Of a stretch of 41,097 bases of DNA, positions 32,982-40,518 are shown in pieces. The stretch's first letter is position 1, and each line of letters opens with the position of its first letter. The stretch is from assembly GCF_016654115.1 (NCBI RefSeq), contig NZ_JAEQAZ010000061.1:1-41097 (forward strand), in the 5' to 3' direction. The DNA is from Streptomyces sp. MBT53. GTDB taxonomy: Bacteria; Actinomycetota; Actinomycetes; Streptomycetales; Streptomycetaceae. Made by a program: the position numbers and the translations under genes. The notes under the pieces were generated by a model, which saw only the letters and a list, made by a program, of their open reading frames with translations, did not search any database and was not told the origin of the DNA.

Positions 32982-34592
32982 TCAGTCGACGGTCAAGACC
33001 ACGGAGTGCCATCCGCTTGCGCCGTCGGGGATCGTGCGGGCGCGCTTTTCGGTCTGGAGCGCGCCGGTGCGGTCGGTGGCGCGCACGGTGAGGGTGTGGC
33101 CGCCCTTCGTCGCCCGCCACGGGAAGGACCACTGGCGCCAGGTGTCACGGGTGTCCTCGGCGGCGAGCCGGGCCTCCTGCCAGGGGCCGTCGTCGACCCG
33201 GACCTCGACCTTCCCGATGCCCCGGTGCTGGGCCCACGCGACCCCTGCGACCATCACCGTCCCGGTCCCCGGCCGCGCGAACGGCTTCGGGGTGTCGATC
33301 CGCGACTCCGTCTTGATGGGCGCGCGGCGCGCCCAGCCGCGCTTGACCCAGTACGGGTCGTACGCGTCGAAGGTCGTCAGCTCGATCTCCTTGATCCACT
33401 TGCAGGCGGAGACGAAGCCGTACAGTCCGGGCACCACCATGCGCACAGGGAAGCCGTGCGAGAAGGGCAGCGGTTCGCCGTTCATACCGAGGGCGAGCAG
33501 TGCGTCGCGGCCGTCCATGACGTCCTCGACCGGGCTGCCGATCGTCATCCCGTCGACGGAGCGGGCCACCAGCTGGTCGGCGGGGCCGCCCTTCGCGGGC
33601 GGCTTCACCCCGCACTCGGCCAGCAGGTCCGCCAGTCGTACGCCGATCCAGCGGGCGTTGCCGACGTAGGGGCCACCGACCTCGTTCGACACACAGGTGA
33701 GGGTGATGTCCCGCTCGATCAGCTCGCGGCGCAACAGGTCGTCGTAGGAGAAGACGTGTGGCCGGGTGACGCCCTTGCCGTGGATGCGCAGCCGCCAGGT
33801 CGTGGCGTTCACCTTGGGTACCACCAGCGCGGTGTCGACGCGGTAGAAGTCGCCGTTGGGGGTGATGAAGGGGCTCACTCCGGGGATCCGCAGCCCGGCG
33901 CCCCTGGGCACGGGCCTGGCCGGGGAGCCGGGCTGGGGCAGTACCACGTTCCTGCGGGAGGCGACCGCGTCCTGGCCGCCGGCCGAGCTGAGGGAGCGGC
34001 CGAGGAGGCCCGCTCCCGCCGACGCCACGGCCGCGGCGCCCGCCGCGATCACGAAGCCGCGCCGGTCCCATCCTTCCTCGGAGGGTGGTCCGTCGGGCGC
34101 GGGGGTTCGGGGCGTGAGCCGGCCGGCGAGGACGTACAGCAGTACGGCTCCGGCGGCGGCGCCCGCCACGGAGGGCAGGGCGTCGGTGGCGCTGGTCGAG
34201 TCGGGCCTGCTGGTCGCCGCGAGCGCGCCGACGACTCCGAACAGCAGGACACCGGCCGCGCCGGTGCGCCGGAAGCGCAGAGCGACGATTCCCAGCGCCA
34301 GGGCGAAGAGCGCGAGGACGGCGAGAATGCCGAGCTGGAGGAACAGCTTGTCGTTCGTGCCGAAATGGCGGATCGCCCAGTCCTTCACGGCGGCGGGCGT
34401 GCGGTCGATCGCCGCGCCGCCGACCGCGACGACCGGACCGGCCTGCGGACGCACCGCTCCCGCCACCGCCTCGGCGACCGCGAGCGCGGCGAAACCCGCC
34501 AGGGCGCCGCTGAGGGCACCCAGCAGAAAGAGTACTTTCGTTGCTTTCGCCGCTTTGGCCTGCTTCGCGGGTTTTTTCTCGTTCTCGGTCAC
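32982..34592 (-). CDS. Membrane-anchored sulfite-oxidase-fold molybdopterin oxidoreductase
   Basis: This 536-residue protein has four hydrophobic helices in its first ~165 residues and a further twin-arginine-like segment DRRGFVIAAGAAAVASAGAG near 180. A periplasmic-type oxidoreductase molybdopterin domain follows (~250-430), then a C-terminal Mo-co dimerisation beta-domain (~440-536). The molybdenum ligand is C300 in TLTCVSNEVGG; GFPVRMVVPGLYGFVSACKWI is the family core. The catalytic part should face outside the membrane. The start is taken at GTG 34592, which lies about 7 bp after a possible -10 element, suggesting a leaderless message. The same 52-bp promoter-leader block precedes the fasciclin gene, tying both to the SigK-RskA-type module. 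Confidence 0.88.
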   Translation of the reverse strand: MTENEKKPAKQAKAAKATKVLFLLGALSGALAGFAALAVAEAVAGAVRPQAGPVVAVGGAAIDRTPAAVKDWAIRHFGTNDKLFLQLGILAVLALFALALGIVALRFRRTGAAGVLLFGVVGALAATSRPDSTSATDALPSVAGAAAGAVLLYVLAGRLTPRTPAPDGPPSEEGWDRRGFVIAAGAAAVASAGAGLLGRSLSSAGGQDAVASRRNVVLPQPGSPARPVPRGAGLRIPGVSPFITPNGDFYRVDTALVVPKVNATTWRLRIHGKGVTRPHVFSYDDLLRRELIERDITLTCVSNEVGGPYVGNARWIGVRLADLLAECGVKPPAKGGPADQLVARSVDGMTIGSPVEDVMDGRDALLALGMNGEPLPFSHGFPVRMVVPGLYGFVSACKWIKEIELTTFDAYDPYWVKRGWARRAPIKTESRIDTPKPFARPGTGTVMVAGVAWAQHRGIGKVEVRVDDGPWQEARLAAEDTRDTWRQWSFPWRATKGGHTLTVRATDRTGALQTEKRARTIPDGASGWHSVVLTVD

Positions 34593-34627
34593 GCGGGGAA
34601 TCCGGTTCCGAAAGCCTGACGGATTGG
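34576..34627 (-). promoter_or_regulatory. Conserved promoter-leader block, copy 1
   Basis: This 52-bp block matches 38128-38179 at 48 positions without gaps. On the minus strand it starts with CCAATCC, about 16 bp before CGGATTC, then the GTG start codon. The pair resembles ECF promoters of SigK type (CCATCC / CCGAAT in mycobacteria). A GGAACCGGATTCC near-palindrome overlaps the -10 position. Confidence 0.6.
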
Positions 34628-35224
34628 TCCCGCCCGCGATCGGTCCCGCATCCGCAGCGTGCCCCGTCTCCCGAAGTTCTCCGCAACGCGGACGCCCCGG
34701 TGCTGTCCAGCCGTCGGAAGACCGCACGCGACGATCGCGAGCGCACACCGGACGAGAGGAACCGCCCCGGGTCGGACACCCGGGCCGACGCGGACCACGT
34801 CCTGCTGATGGTCGAGGGGCCGGCGGTTCCGCCGTGAAGCCAGGCCCGAAGGCGTTCGGCGGGGACGCGGCACGTGGAAGCCCGCACCAAGCCGGGGCCG
34901 GATGCGTGAGGTGCCGGTGGCCAGGATGCTCTCGGGGATCGGGATGGCCGCCGCGATTCCCCGCCCCAGACCCTCGCAGCCGCCGGCGAACTCCAGCGCA
35001 GCAACTCCTCGAACTGCCCCCGTAGTCGCAGAGGGCCTCGGCTGCTACGACAAACTCACCACCCGGCTCCGCTCACAGCTCACACTCGTTGTACGGACAC
35101 GGATCGTGTGTCGTCATAACCTGTAACAACCAGCTTGAAATGCCGCAAGAAACACCGCTCACGATGCTGCTACAAGCTCTCAGCCATTCGGCGAGGTCGA
35201 GCTGGGAGCTGACCCTGCGCCACC
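34628..35224. other. Gene-free stretch
   Basis: About 600 bases between the molybdopterin gene's promoter block and the stop of the DUF4142 gene. Open frames exist on both strands, but none has a ribosome site with a recognisable protein pattern. The part after 35040 becomes visibly less GC-rich, like the DUF4142 gene. I see no RNA gene. Confidence 0.55.
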
Positions 35225-35956
35225 TCAGGTGATTGCATCGATGTCTACCGGAGTGGAAGTGGCGTTTTGCGGCGGTGTGAGGACTGTCATCGGCTGCCCA
35301 AGGGTCGGAGGCGGCGGAGTCAGGTCGGAAGAAGGCAAATCGGGCGGAGTGGTCTGCCGCAAGAGGGTCTGGTCGAAGTTGACCAGGCCCGTCTTTTCCA
35401 TAACTGTGATGTGATCAAGTACGGTATCGTTGGCTTGGTCGGCCAAGGCGCGAACAAGTGTATTCTTTGTCGTGGAGCGGATTTTCGCCACCGTGTTGAA
35501 GATCGATCCGTGTGTCATTCGCAAGATGTTGGCAAAGTCGAAATTGAACTGCTCGCGAGTATCTGTCGTTAGCGCGGAAACAAAGCCTTGCTGCTGAGGG
35601 CTCGCAACATTGGGCAGCATGATGTTCAACAGTGGTGCTATCTTGCGGCAGGTAGCGTCCAGTGCGGCGTGCCCATCTATGAGATGCCGACTCGCAGTGA
35701 CAACAGCCTCTGTAGTGCCTTTCTGTAGGCCGAGCTGGCCGACTGGGTATTCCCACAACCCGGCCGCGCGGACCTTCACGACGAAGTCTCGGTCAGCCTC
35801 GGTCAGAGGGCCCCACGGTGTTGCGGCAATGATGTTGTCATGCGAGGCGGGGGCGGCACTTGCACCCGGCGTGCTCGGATAGACGAATGCCGCGACCGCA
35901 AGACTCATGGCCCCGCCGATAATGAAGGCTCCGGTCATGTTCCATGAGAAACGCAC
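35225..35956 (-). CDS. DUF4142-domain exported protein
   Basis: This is a 243-residue secreted or membrane-anchored protein. It has a short N-terminus, one hydrophobic segment (GAFIIGGAMSLAVAAFVY, ~9-26), then the helical DUF4142 domain (~45-205): WGPLTEADRDFVVKVRAAGLWE, HLIDGHAALDATCRK, QQQGFVSALT and LADQANDTVLDHITVMEKTGLV. The C-terminal 35 residues are Pro/Thr-rich. The molecular function of the domain is unknown. The start is GTG 35956, five bases after AGGAG; a longer upstream frame is not supported. Base composition is clearly less GC-rich than neighbours, with more A/T-ending codons, suggesting separate acquisition. Confidence 0.85.
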   Translation of the reverse strand: MRFSWNMTGAFIIGGAMSLAVAAFVYPSTPGASAAPASHDNIIAATPWGPLTEADRDFVVKVRAAGLWEYPVGQLGLQKGTTEAVVTASRHLIDGHAALDATCRKIAPLLNIMLPNVASPQQQGFVSALTTDTREQFNFDFANILRMTHGSIFNTVAKIRSTTKNTLVRALADQANDTVLDHITVMEKTGLVNFDQTLLRQTTPPDLPSSDLTPPPPTLGQPMTVLTPPQNATSTPVDIDAIT

Positions 35957-35981
35957 TGTATCTCCTGCAGGGTCGTGGATC

Positions 35982-36031
35982 CGTCCGTCACTAGGTGCAA
36001 TCAGCGGTACGTAGGCAACACGTCCGTCACT
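35982..36031. repeat. 11-bp direct repeat upstream of DUF4142 gene
   Basis: CGTCCGTCACT occurs at 35982-35992 and 36021-36031, 39 bp apart, 26-75 bp upstream of the DUF4142 start. It may be a pair of regulator half-sites. No other element is seen in the 350-bp stretch 35957-36306. Confidence 0.4.
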
Positions 36032-36306
36032 CGATGGCTTCGGTAAAGACTTGGCAGATTCTGGCTGAAGTTGGTGATGTCCTCTGGCGGCGTGTGTCTG
36101 CTGCCCGGATTCAGTTGCCGGGCTGTGTCGGCGCTGCATGCGGCGACGCGCTCGGCCGTCTGGTTCGCCTCGGCTTGCCGAAGGTCGCAGAGCGACTTCC
36201 TCTACTTCGACCCGTCGCGGTGTGAGATCGGGGTGTGCAACGGACAGGGCTCCCGTGCCGTTGGGGGAGGTGTTCGGCGTCTCAACTCCGCAGCACAGGA
36301 GCCCTG

Positions 36307-36765
36307 TTGGTTCCGTACTCTGCCGTACTCGACCTGCCACACGCCTGGGTCGAGACCCGGACTTCGTCCTCCTGGACGGCACGCTCACCGCGTGCGACCG
36401 CGTCGGCGACGGCAGGGCCGATTACTCCTCGAAAGACAAGCGGCGCGGGGTGAACATGCAGGTCGTCACGGACCCGGCCGGTGAGATTCTGTGGTCGTCG
36501 CCGTCGTTGCCGGGCCGGACCCACGATCTGACGGCCGCCCGCACCCACAAGATCCTCCAGATCCGCGCCCGCCAGGCGGTGAACTCACCCTCGCCGAGCG
36601 GACCGAGAACCGGGCCCTGTCCGCGGCCCGGGCACCTGCCGAACGAGGCATCGCACGCCTGGAGTCCTGGCAGACCTTCCGCAGATCCTGCATCAGTCCC
36701 AACCACATGAGCGTGCTCACCAAGGCCGTCCTCACCTCTGGAGAAGCAACACTGAAACGCTCAGT
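36307..36765 (+). pseudogene. Deleted/frameshifted IS5-type (DDE endonuclease) transposase
   Basis: Three pieces of one transposase occur in three frames. The N-terminus LVPYSAVLDLPHAWVE starts near 36307. The catalytic core DFVLLDGTLTACDRV, with RRGVNMQVVTDPAGEILWSS and LPGRTHDLTAARTH, starts near 36357. The C-terminus ERGIARLESWQTFRR with MSVLTKAVLT ends near 36765. The helix-turn-helix part and the DKGY region are missing. No inverted terminal repeats are evident. It is an inactive remnant that probably rearranged the neighbouring genes. Confidence 0.75.
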
Positions 36766-36768
36766 GAC

Positions 36769-37161
36769 TCAAGGTGACCGCATACGCCATTGGTTCGATG
36801 AATCCGCGTCACCTGAACATGCGAGCCCACCAGTACCGAGGCCGGACCACGCCTGCCAGGCGCTTTGGAGGTCGGTGTGCCAGTGCAGGCGTCCGTCGTC
36901 GGCGACGCGGGAGCGCAGTGGGTCCGGCGCGAGGAGATGCGCAATGTGGGGCCCGTCCGGCCACGGTGGATCCGGCAGGAACTCGGCAACAGGAAGCCGG
37001 AGTTGGCGTAGATCCAGCCCGGCCACGGTCACCCCGGCGCAGCGGTCGGTCAGTTCGGCGTGCAGGGCGCGGCCGGTGCCGGGGGTCAGGATACCCGCCA
37101 CCGCGCACCACAGTCGGGTGCCCGAGACGGCGAGGACGCGGACGCGGAAGAGTGTCGACAT
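36769..37161 (-). CDS. Hypothetical protein, possibly 3'-truncated
   Basis: This is a 130-residue protein I do not recognise. It begins MSTLFRVRVLAVSGTRLWCA with GGAG eight bases before ATG 37161. The first 110 residues have normal amino-acid composition: a hydrophobic start, LDLRQLRLPVAEFLPDPPW, and DGRLHWHTDLQSAWQAWSGL. The last ~20 residues change character and the stop lies against the transposase remnant, so the original C-terminus may have been replaced. It is not obviously part of the sigma-factor module. Codon use supports real coding on this strand. Confidence 0.55.
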   Translation of the reverse strand: MSTLFRVRVLAVSGTRLWCAVAGILTPGTGRALHAELTDRCAGVTVAGLDLRQLRLPVAEFLPDPPWPDGPHIAHLLAPDPLRSRVADDGRLHWHTDLQSAWQAWSGLGTGGLACSGDADSSNQWRMRSP

Positions 37162-37236
37162 GCGGTGTGCTCCGTCCTCTGCCATGCCTTGTCGGGCACA
37201 GCGGTTCGGCGGTACGGCGGTGAGGGGGCACAGCGG

Positions 37237-37266
37237 TGAGGGGCGGGGCATGTGCCCCGCCCCTCA
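37237..37266 (-). terminator. Strong hairpin downstream of fasciclin gene
   Basis: A perfect 14-bp dyad, TGAGGGGCGGGGCA and its complement, closes around TG. It sits 75 bp past the fasciclin stop and upstream of the hypothetical gene, and probably terminates the fasciclin message. Confidence 0.8.
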
Positions 37267-37340
37267 GCGTCTCCCCGCCACAGGAGTCGTACGGACGGGC
37301 ACCGTCAAGTCGGCTGCCCGGCCTTGCTCGTGATGGTCCG

Positions 37341-37997
37341 TCAGCTGGTGGGCATCAGGACGGTGTCGATGATGTAGACGTTGGCGTTGGCGGTCTTCAC
37401 GTTGCCGCACACCACCTTCGCGGAGTCGTTGACCATGTAGTTCTCGCCGGAGCCCGAGGTGGTGAGCTTGGACTTCTCCAGGGTGTCGAAGGAGCCCTTC
37501 TCCAGGTCCTTGGGCGTGAGCTGCTGTCCTACGACGTGGTAGGTGAGGATCTTCGTCAGTTGGGCCTTGTCGGCGAGGACCTTGTCCAGGGTGGCCTTCG
37601 GGATCTTCGCGAAGGCGTCGTTGGTCGGCGCGAACACCGTGATGCCCTGGGCGTTGTTGAGGGTGTCGACCAGGCCGGCCTTCTTCACCGCGGCGACCAG
37701 GGTGGACAGGGCCGGGTTGTTGGAGGCGGCGGTGGCGACGGGGTCCTTGGCCATGCCGTCGAAGGAGCCGGCCCCGCTCTTCGGGACACCGGAACAGGCC
37801 GTACCGAAGGGCTGGTCGGCGGCCGTGGCGCCGGCGTTGTTCATGCTGTCGCTCGACGCGGACGCGGCTGCGGATGCCTTGGTGGAGGCGTCGGACTTCG
37901 CGGAGTCGCTGTCGCCGCTGCCGCAGGCGCTGAGGGCGAACGGGAGTACGGCCGTGGCGGCGAGGACGACTGCGGTACGGCGGACACGGGTATTCAT
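37341..37997 (-). CDS. Fasciclin-domain lipoprotein (MPT70/MPT83-like)
   Basis: This is a 218-residue surface lipoprotein. It has an N-terminal signal peptide and the lipobox LSAC, with lipidated C25. A Ser/Ala/Asp-rich linker (~26-62) and one fasciclin (FAS1) domain (~75-218) follow. FAS1 landmarks are NNAQGITVFAPTNDAF, LTKILTYHVVG and YIIDTVLMPTS. Mycobacterial homologues MPT70/83 are controlled by SigK-RskA, and an RskA gene lies 0.8 kb away. The start is ATG 37997 with AGGAG seven bases upstream, leaving a ~150-bp leader that includes a copy of the molybdopterin gene's promoter block. The cell-adhesion role is inferred from the FAS1 family. Confidence 0.92.
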   Translation of the reverse strand: MNTRVRRTAVVLAATAVLPFALSACGSGDSDSAKSDASTKASAAASASSDSMNNAGATAADQPFGTACSGVPKSGAGSFDGMAKDPVATAASNNPALSTLVAAVKKAGLVDTLNNAQGITVFAPTNDAFAKIPKATLDKVLADKAQLTKILTYHVVGQQLTPKDLEKGSFDTLEKSKLTTSGSGENYMVNDSAKVVCGNVKTANANVYIIDTVLMPTS

Positions 37998-38127
37998 GAT
38001 GTTTCTCCTGTTGCTCATACGGCGGGTGTCGCCTGTAGACGGGGAAGAGAAAGAGCGTTCGAGACCAGTCGACCGACCGCGGGGAATCGCCGAACGCCGG
38101 GAGAATTCCGGGTGGTTCGCGTTTTCC

Positions 38128-38179
38128 TTCTCGTTGTCGGTCACGTGGGGAATCCGGTTCCGAAAGCCCGGCGGATTGG
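38128..38179 (-). promoter_or_regulatory. Conserved promoter-leader block, copy 2
   Basis: This copy differs from 34576-34627 at four of 52 positions. It includes a GTG (38144) that opens a frame in phase with the fasciclin gene and similar to the molybdopterin protein's N-terminus (VTDNEK versus VTENEK). The true fasciclin start is 147 bp downstream, so here the leader codons are probably untranslated or encode a vestigial leader. Confidence 0.6.
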
Positions 38180-38346
38180 CCGTATGCCCGATCGGATGAA
38201 TCTTTTTCTCAGACCAATCCACGGCCCGATCTGCTACGGATACTTGGGGCACCGAGATTCAGGCATGCCGCCAATTCCCGTTTCAACACCCGTCCACGTC
38301 GGTGTCCGCGACGGATTACCCGTGCGAGTGGAAGGGTCTGATTGCC

Positions 38347-38760
38347 GTGGAAAGCTCATACGTGAACTTCGCTCTCGCACCGGAGAACGGCCTGTGCTCC
38401 GTGCGCGGCGACGTACGCGGACAACTGGCACGGTGGGGCCGCAGCGAACTGGCCGAGGACGCCGTGCTCGTCGTCAGCGAGTTGCTCGGCAATGCCTTCG
38501 GCCACGGCACGGGGCCGGTCCGCCTGTCGCTGGCTCTGCACGGGCGGGCGGGGCGTCAGTCGTTGACGATCCAGGTCAGCGACACGAGCCCGGGTTTCGA
38601 CACGCAGGCGATCCGGGCGAGGTGGGCCCGCCCGTCCTCCGCCCTGAGCGGCAGTGGGCGTGGGCTCCTGCTGGTCGAGGCGCTGTCCCGAGCATGGGGC
38701 GACCGGCACCACCGCCGAGGCCACACGGTCTGGGCCGACCTGCCGCGAGGCATCGCCTGA
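38347..38760 (+). CDS. ATP-binding (HATPase_c) anti-sigma-factor-like protein
   Basis: This is a 137-residue single-domain GHKL ATPase of the kind abundant in Streptomyces, similar to SpoIIAB/RsbW serine kinases. The N-box is SELLGNAFGHG (~44-54), the G1 box DTSPGF (~79) and the G2 box GSGRGLLLVEAL (~99). Such proteins bind sigma factors or phosphorylate anti-anti-sigma partners. The start is GTG 38347 after GGAAGGG; GTG 38302 would add 15 residues. It converges on the RskA gene with a shared terminator between them. It has no obvious operon partner. Confidence 0.85.
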   Translation: MESSYVNFALAPENGLCSVRGDVRGQLARWGRSELAEDAVLVVSELLGNAFGHGTGPVRLSLALHGRAGRQSLTIQVSDTSPGFDTQAIRARWARPSSALSGSGRGLLLVEALSRAWGDRHHRRGHTVWADLPRGIA

Positions 38761-38762
38761 CG

Positions 38763-38800
38763 GCGGACACAGCCCCGCCTGACCGCGGGGCTGTGTCCGC
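38763..38800. terminator. Bidirectional terminator between HATPase and RskA genes
   Basis: Perfect 16-bp arms (38763-38778 and 38785-38800) with loop CTGACC. It fits exactly between the two convergent stop codons, so it serves both transcripts. Confidence 0.9.
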
Positions 38801-39553
38801 TCAGGCGGGGAATCGGGTCAGGGCGAGCGGCGCGGTCGTGGGCTGTTTCGAGCCGCCCGCGGGTTCGACGGTGATCCCCATGCCAGAGGCCCCGTCCACG
38901 GCACCCCGCAGCAGGATGGTCTGGTCGGCGCGGTCGGGGTTCATCAGGTCGGCCGAGCGCATGGTGCCGTTGTCGTCGAACCAGAGTTGGTAGACCTTCC
39001 CGGCCGGTGCCTGAGCCATTCCGGAGACCACGAACACCGCCTGGTCCTTGCCGTGGGAGACAACCACGGTGCCGGTGGCGCCTTCGGGCAGCGTCACGGT
39101 CTGTGTTCGGGCGTCGGGTGCGGCGAGCACGGCGCTGATCTGTGTCGCTTCCTGTTCGGCTCGGTGAGTCTGGGCGAGCGCGGTCTCGGCCTGCTGGTGC
39201 TGCCATACGACGGTCCCGCCGAGCGCGGCCGCGGCGGCGAGGCACGCGGCCAGCGCCCACCGCGACACCAGCCGGGTCCGCAGCGCCGCCCGACCGGAAC
39301 GTGGTGCGGGGCGCTCGCCCGGCGTCTCCTGGCGGACGGTGGTGATCCGGCGCAGTACCCGCCCGCGCATGTCCCGGTCGGGCTCCACGGACACGGCGAG
39401 GCCCAACCGGGCTGCTGTGGCGGACAGTTCGGCGGCCTCCTCGATGCACGCCTCGCAGTCGGCCGGATGCCGCTCGAAGGACGCGTTCTCCTCGTCGGAC
39501 AGGGCATGCAAAGCGTAGGCGCCGGTGAGCCGGTGCAGGTCGTCGGTGATCAC
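38801..39553 (-). CDS. rskA: Anti-sigma factor, RskA type
   Basis: This is a 250-residue single-pass membrane anti-sigma factor. The cytoplasmic N-terminal domain carries the zinc-finger-like H-x3-C-x2-C (H29, C33, C36). A transmembrane helix lies near 98-118 (WALAACLAAAAALGGTVVW), and an extracytoplasmic RskA C-terminal domain follows, with GKVYQLWFDDNG and GITVEPAGGSKQPTT. It would hold an ECF sigma factor of SigK type at the membrane until proteolysis. Its GTG start overlaps the sigma gene's stop as GTGA, so the pair is translationally coupled. The partner sigma gene is truncated, leaving this factor without an intact local target. Confidence 0.9.
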   Translation of the reverse strand: MITDDLHRLTGAYALHALSDEENASFERHPADCEACIEEAAELSATAARLGLAVSVEPDRDMRGRVLRRITTVRQETPGERPAPRSGRAALRTRLVSRWALAACLAAAAALGGTVVWQHQQAETALAQTHRAEQEATQISAVLAAPDARTQTVTLPEGATGTVVVSHGKDQAVFVVSGMAQAPAGKVYQLWFDDNGTMRSADLMNPDRADQTILLRGAVDGASGMGITVEPAGGSKQPTTAPLALTRFPA

Positions 39554-39777
39554 GCGGTCACTCCCAGGCAATCGCGGAGCCGGGTGAGGCCGTCCCTCAG
39601 CCGGGTCTTGACGGTTCCGAGCGGCAGCGCGAGCGCCTCGGCGACCTCGCGGTGGGTCAGTCCCCGGTAGTAGGCAAGGGTGACGGACTGGCGCCGGAGA
39701 TCGGTCAGCGTGCGCAGACAGCGCCGCACCTGTTCACGCTCCAGCCGTGCCTCAACCTCCGGGTCAGTCGTGATCAT
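39550..39777 (-). pseudogene. sigK: ECF sigma factor, SigK type, truncated to region 4
   Basis: Only the last 75 residues remain, from DPEVEARLEREQVRRCLRTL through the region-4 helix-turn-helix (GLTHREVAEALALPLGTVKTRLRDGL). A full ECF sigma is about 190 residues. Region 2, which binds core polymerase and the -10 element, is missing, and I cannot find it in any frame upstream to 40150. The ATG at 39777 has only a weak AGG ribosome site. A region-4-only protein could still bind RskA but should not initiate transcription. The break lies 0.4 kb from att copy B, so loss by element insertion or deletion is likely. Confidence 0.8.
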
Positions 39778-40030
39778 TGCGCCTGCTAGCCGTGCGACTG
39801 TGACGGGGGAGCGGAGCGAAACTGCTGGTACACCACTGGTCGGTGACTGTCAGCATCCCGAGTCGTCGTGGTCGCTCACGATGGTGTTCACGCAGAGTCA
39901 CGTCCTGGAGATGGCGATAAGCCCACCTCCGGGCTGCAAGGTTCGGGATCAGAGGCGGGCGAGTCGCCGTCGTCATGGGTCACGCACGGTGAGCATCGAA
40001 GCCCTGCTCGTGTTCGTGTGAGCGCGGTCG

Positions 40031-40056
40031 GGTGGTGCGGCGAACGCTGCACCACC
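40031..40056. repeat. Hairpin with GAAC loop near att copy B
   Basis: GGTGGTGC/GCACCACC arms continue inward through GGC/GCT (one G-T pair) to loop GAAC, giving an 11-bp stem. It shares GCGAACGCTGCAC with the hairpin at 32456-32473. It stands 97 bp inside att copy B. The rest of the 741-bp stretch 39778-40518 shows only the att copy and short dyads, with no supported gene. Confidence 0.55.
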
Positions 40057-40130
40057 CTGGATCGAGCAGGATCGAGTAGAGCTCAACAGGATCAAATCCG
40101 GGGTGTAAATCGGGTACTTCGGTAAAGCTG

Positions 40131-40177
40131 CAGGTGAGAAGCGTCACCTGGATGGGTTCGAGTCCCACCCGCCCCAC
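40131..40177 (+). repeat. tRNA 3'-end direct repeat (att copy B) with adjoining dyad
   Basis: The 25 bases 40153-40177 are identical to 32370-32394: the T-arm and acceptor 3' strand of the tRNA(CAU) gene. Immediately left, CAGGTGA-N6-TCACCTG (40131-40150) is a perfect 7-bp dyad. Shortly to the right, TCTGACCTGCG (40188-40198) also recurs after copy A (32417-32427). No other tRNA part is present. Best explained as the second junction of an integrated element. Confidence 0.7.
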
Positions 40178-40518
40178 TTGTGTAGGCTCTGACCTGCGGA
40201 AACGTTCATTTTTGGGTGTCGGATCGTCAACTTCGCCTCAACGGACTGGATCCGCTGCGCCTGAGTTCGGCTCCGTGGCGGCCGGTGCCAGGTCGCATCG
40301 CTCTGAACTGCGCAGATGTCGTGGTCCGGCGATGGAGCAGGTTTCCGAGGCCGACGAGAAGGGGGTGAACAGAAGTGTCACCTGATGACCACCGGGTGAC
40401 CGTTGTCCGCTCGGCGATTCGCCGGAGTCCAGGGAATGCTTGGAGAGCGTCACCGCGAGCGATCAGCCGCCGACACGCCGCGCGAAAACCCCGACCTCAC
40501 CGGAAGGAATCCCACGCC

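Noticed and set aside
32754..34619. 621-codon plus-strand frame antisense to the molybdopterin gene
   Set aside because: Composition is Gly/Arg/Val-rich without motifs; the minus strand has the sulfite-oxidase core and membrane helices.
36138..36388. Upstream extension of the DUF4142 protein to 36388
   Set aside because: GTG 35956 has a good ribosome site and leads straight into the export signal; the extension is Arg/Pro-rich and overlaps the transposase remnant.
38144..38252. Start of the fasciclin protein at the upstream GTG 38144 or 38252
   Set aside because: The lipoprotein signal and lipobox require initiation at ATG 37997, which has AGGAG at correct spacing.
39680..40021. Plus-strand frame running through the sigma remnant to 40021
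   Set aside because: Part of it is antisense to the sigma region 4; the remainder shows no family I can name with confidence.
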